NCBI GenBank assembly: GCA_963422445.2
Contig: OY729512.2
Span: forward strand, 4,464,001 to 4,528,000
Direction: 5' to 3'
Length of the DNA: 64,000 nucleotides
From: G963422445 sp963422445
GTDB lineage: Bacteria; Pseudomonadota; Alphaproteobacteria; Thalassobaculales; Thalassobaculaceae
A program made the translations under genes and the position numbers. The notes beneath the pieces are model-generated. The model ran no database searches. It had not been told where the DNA came from and saw only the letters and a program-made list of their open reading frames with translations. This document shows positions 62,240-64,000 of this stretch, one piece after another (position 1 is the first letter of the stretch; every line of letters begins with the position of its first letter).

Positions 62240-64000
62240 TCTTCGCCCGCTCTGCAAATCAGCCGTTTCGGCTGGCCGAGGGCGGTGAGATCGACCGTTT
62301 GGCCCCTGTCCGGTTCACCTTCGACGGAAAATCCCATATCGGCCATGTCGGTGACACGCTAGCCTCCGCACTGCTCGCCAATGGGGTTCGTCTGATCGGC
62401 CGCAGCTTCAAATATCATCGACCGCGCGGCATCTACTCGGCTGGATCGGAAGAACCGAATGCGCTGGTTGCATTACGGAGCGGCGGACGCCACGAACCGA
62501 ACACCCGCGCGACCATGGTCGAACTGCATGCAGGATTGGAGGCGCGCAGCCAGAACCGGTGGCCAAACCTGATTTTCGACGTGATGCAACTCAACGCTCT
62601 CGCATCGCCGATTTTTGTTGCCGGCTTCTATTACAAAACCTTCATGGGGTTTCCCGGCTGGCATTTCTACGAGCGGTTCGTGCGCCGGGCCGCCGGAATG
62701 GGAACAGGTACCTATGAGACTGACCCTGACCGGTATGACCGCATGCATGCCCATTGTGACGTTCTGGTGGTTGGCGGCGGTCCGGCCGGGCTTGCCGCCG
62801 CGCTGACCGCCGGCCGGTCTGGCGCCAGGGTCATCGTGCTGGATGAGGGCGACCGCGCCGGCGGACGCCTGCGGGCCGAGCGCGAGACCCTCAACCACCG
62901 TCCCGCAATGGCGTGGGCTGAGCAGGTGGTCAACGAACTCGAAGATCAGGATAATGTCACGATCCTCACACGGACAACCGGCTACGGGGTTTTCGACGGC
63001 AACGTTGTCGCCGGTATCGAGCGGGTCACCGACCATGTTCCAGTTCCTCCCGCCAACGCGGTTCGTCAACGGCACTGGACCATCCGGGCGGCCGAGATCG
63101 TGCTCGCAGCCGGGGCGACCGAACGGCCGCTGGTCTTCGCCGGAAACGACCGGCCAGGGGTGATGCTGGCAGCGGCAGCGCGAACTTATGTGAACCGCTT
63201 TGCCGTGCAACCCGGGCGGCGCGCAGTTGTCTTTACCAATAACGACGATGCCTATCGCACGGCGCTTGATCTGGTGCGGGCCAGCATCGAGGTCCGGGTC
63301 GTCGTCGATGTCCGTTCCGGCGGCCAGGGGGATCTCAGACAGCAGATCGAGGCCCTCGGAATCGAATGTCTTTGCGGCGCCGCGGTGACAGCCACGCATG
63401 GCTATCTCGGACTCACTGGGGTTGATGTGACGCCGCTCACAGGGGCCGGCGGCGCAGCCATGCATGTGTCCTGTGACCTGTTGGCGATCTCGGGCGGCTG
63501 GAGTCCGAATATTCATCTGCACAGCCACGCCGGAGCAAGGCCGGTTTACGATCCGGCTATCGCCGCCTTCACTCCGGGCCCGTCCGGCAGAGGCAAGGTC
63601 TTCGCTGGCGCGGCGCGCGGCGCCTTCAGTCTCGCCGATGCCCTGCAGGAGGGCGCTGCAGCCGGAGCCCGGGCCGCCGCGGAAACCGGGTTTGCAGTGC
63701 CCGCCATCGATCTGCCGCGAACCGACGAGCCAACCAGCGGACCGCTGCAAGCCTGTTGGCAAGTACCCGGAAAGGGCAAGAAATTCGTCGACCTGCAAGA
63801 TGACGTGACAGCCAGCGATATTGAACTTGCACATACGGAAGGGTATGTTTCGGTAGAACATCTGAAACGCTACACGACACTGGGCATGGGCGCGGACCAG
63901 GGCCGGACCAGTAACGTCAACGGCCTGGCGATTATGGCGGAAGCCCGCAACGTCACAATCCCGGATGTCGGCACGACGACGTTTCGCCCTCCTTACACCC
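62236..64000 (+). CDS. soxA: Sarcosine oxidase subunit alpha (partial, runs off the window)
   Basis: The GTG at 62236 overlaps the soxD stop by 4 nt (GTGA), typical translational coupling. The N-terminal domain (VRFTFDGKSHIGHVGDTLAS, SFKYHRPRGIYSAGSEEPNA) is the 2Fe-2S-like fold of SoxA. An NAD-binding Rossmann region follows (CDVLVVGGGPAGLAAALTAG) and then ERPLVFAGNDRPGVMLAAAA. 588 residues are present of a usual ~1,000; the C-terminal folate-binding half is beyond the window. The gene is intact as far as it can be read. Confidence 0.93.
   Translation, partial: MIFARSANQPFRLAEGGEIDRLAPVRFTFDGKSHIGHVGDTLASALLANGVRLIGRSFKYHRPRGIYSAGSEEPNALVALRSGGRHEPNTRATMVELHAGLEARSQNRWPNLIFDVMQLNALASPIFVAGFYYKTFMGFPGWHFYERFVRRAAGMGTGTYETDPDRYDRMHAHCDVLVVGGGPAGLAAALTAGRSGARVIVLDEGDRAGGRLRAERETLNHRPAMAWAEQVVNELEDQDNVTILTRTTGYGVFDGNVVAGIERVTDHVPVPPANAVRQRHWTIRAAEIVLAAGATERPLVFAGNDRPGVMLAAAARTYVNRFAVQPGRRAVVFTNNDDAYRTALDLVRASIEVRVVVDVRSGGQGDLRQQIEALGIECLCGAAVTATHGYLGLTGVDVTPLTGAGGAAMHVSCDLLAISGGWSPNIHLHSHAGARPVYDPAIAAFTPGPSGRGKVFAGAARGAFSLADALQEGAAAGARAAAETGFAVPAIDLPRTDEPTSGPLQACWQVPGKGKKFVDLQDDVTASDIELAHTEGYVSVEHLKRYTTLGMGADQGRTSNVNGLAIMAEARNVTIPDVGTTTFRPPYT

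Noticed and set aside
62473..63861. 462-residue minus-strand frame opposite soxA
   Set aside because: Shadow of soxA. The plus-strand frame continues the soxBDA operon with translational overlap.

Overview
The window looks like a chromosome segment of a GC-rich alphaproteobacterium. The evidence is the pcm-tolC-popZ-valS block (PopZ is an alphaproteobacterial polar organiser), the aapJQMP general amino-acid permease operon, erpA next to xthA, parC, and the start of a heterotetrameric sarcosine oxidase operon (soxBDA). The load of insertion sequences and broken genes is unusually heavy. Almost every block between housekeeping genes holds nested, frameshifted or truncated mobile elements, as expected of a lineage in a phase of IS expansion and gene decay, for example one recently restricted to a host. 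That ecological reading is inference.

Layout. 1-0.6 kb: transposase remnant. 0.9-15.3 kb: mostly intact core and metabolic genes: erpA, xthA, ilvD, nucleoside hydrolase, SDR, amidase, valS, popZ, tolC, pcm, tRNA-Cys and a cupin. 16.3-29.6 kb: a mobile-element district. It holds an IS5/IS427 copy, a small lipoprotein, an IS5-type element that has swallowed a piece of a strawberry-notch-type helicase gene, three small accessory genes, a 1.5-kb IS, IS630 and IS1 copies, and an IS1595-family transposon. That transposon carries a decayed BglII-like restriction-modification system and is itself split by a second IS1595 element whose end contains a 111-bp MITE. 29.8-34.1 kb: tRNA-Asn, GST, an IS630 copy, a 3-hydroxyisobutyrate-dehydrogenase-like gene and a MaoC hydratase. 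34.8-38.2 kb: an amine-oxidase pseudogene cut by IS630, with an IS5 copy inserted at the IS630 edge. 38.5-47.5 kb: amidase, cysteine synthase, a sulfurtransferase-acetyltransferase fusion and aapJQMP. 48.2-56.2 kb: a second IS cluster. 56.6-64 kb: metC, parC and soxBDA, with soxA running off the window.

Functional links. The intact metabolic genes lean towards uptake and breakdown of nitrogenous and sulfur compounds: amino-acid ABC permease, two amidases, cysteine synthase, sulfurtransferase, cystathionine beta-lyase, sarcosine oxidase and nucleoside hydrolase. The broken genes include an amine oxidase, a probable EamA-type permease and a type II R-M system.

The most distinctive observations concern mobile DNA and rest on target-site duplications readable in the sequence. 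They are (i) an IS1595-type transposon with R-M passengers flanked by CAATTATT; (ii) a MITE family with a 111-bp form, flanked by 8-bp repeats, and a 42-bp form that is only the two terminal repeats fused back to back, also flanked by an 8-bp repeat; and (iii) a foreign helicase fragment inside an IS that still has intact ends and a CTAG duplication.
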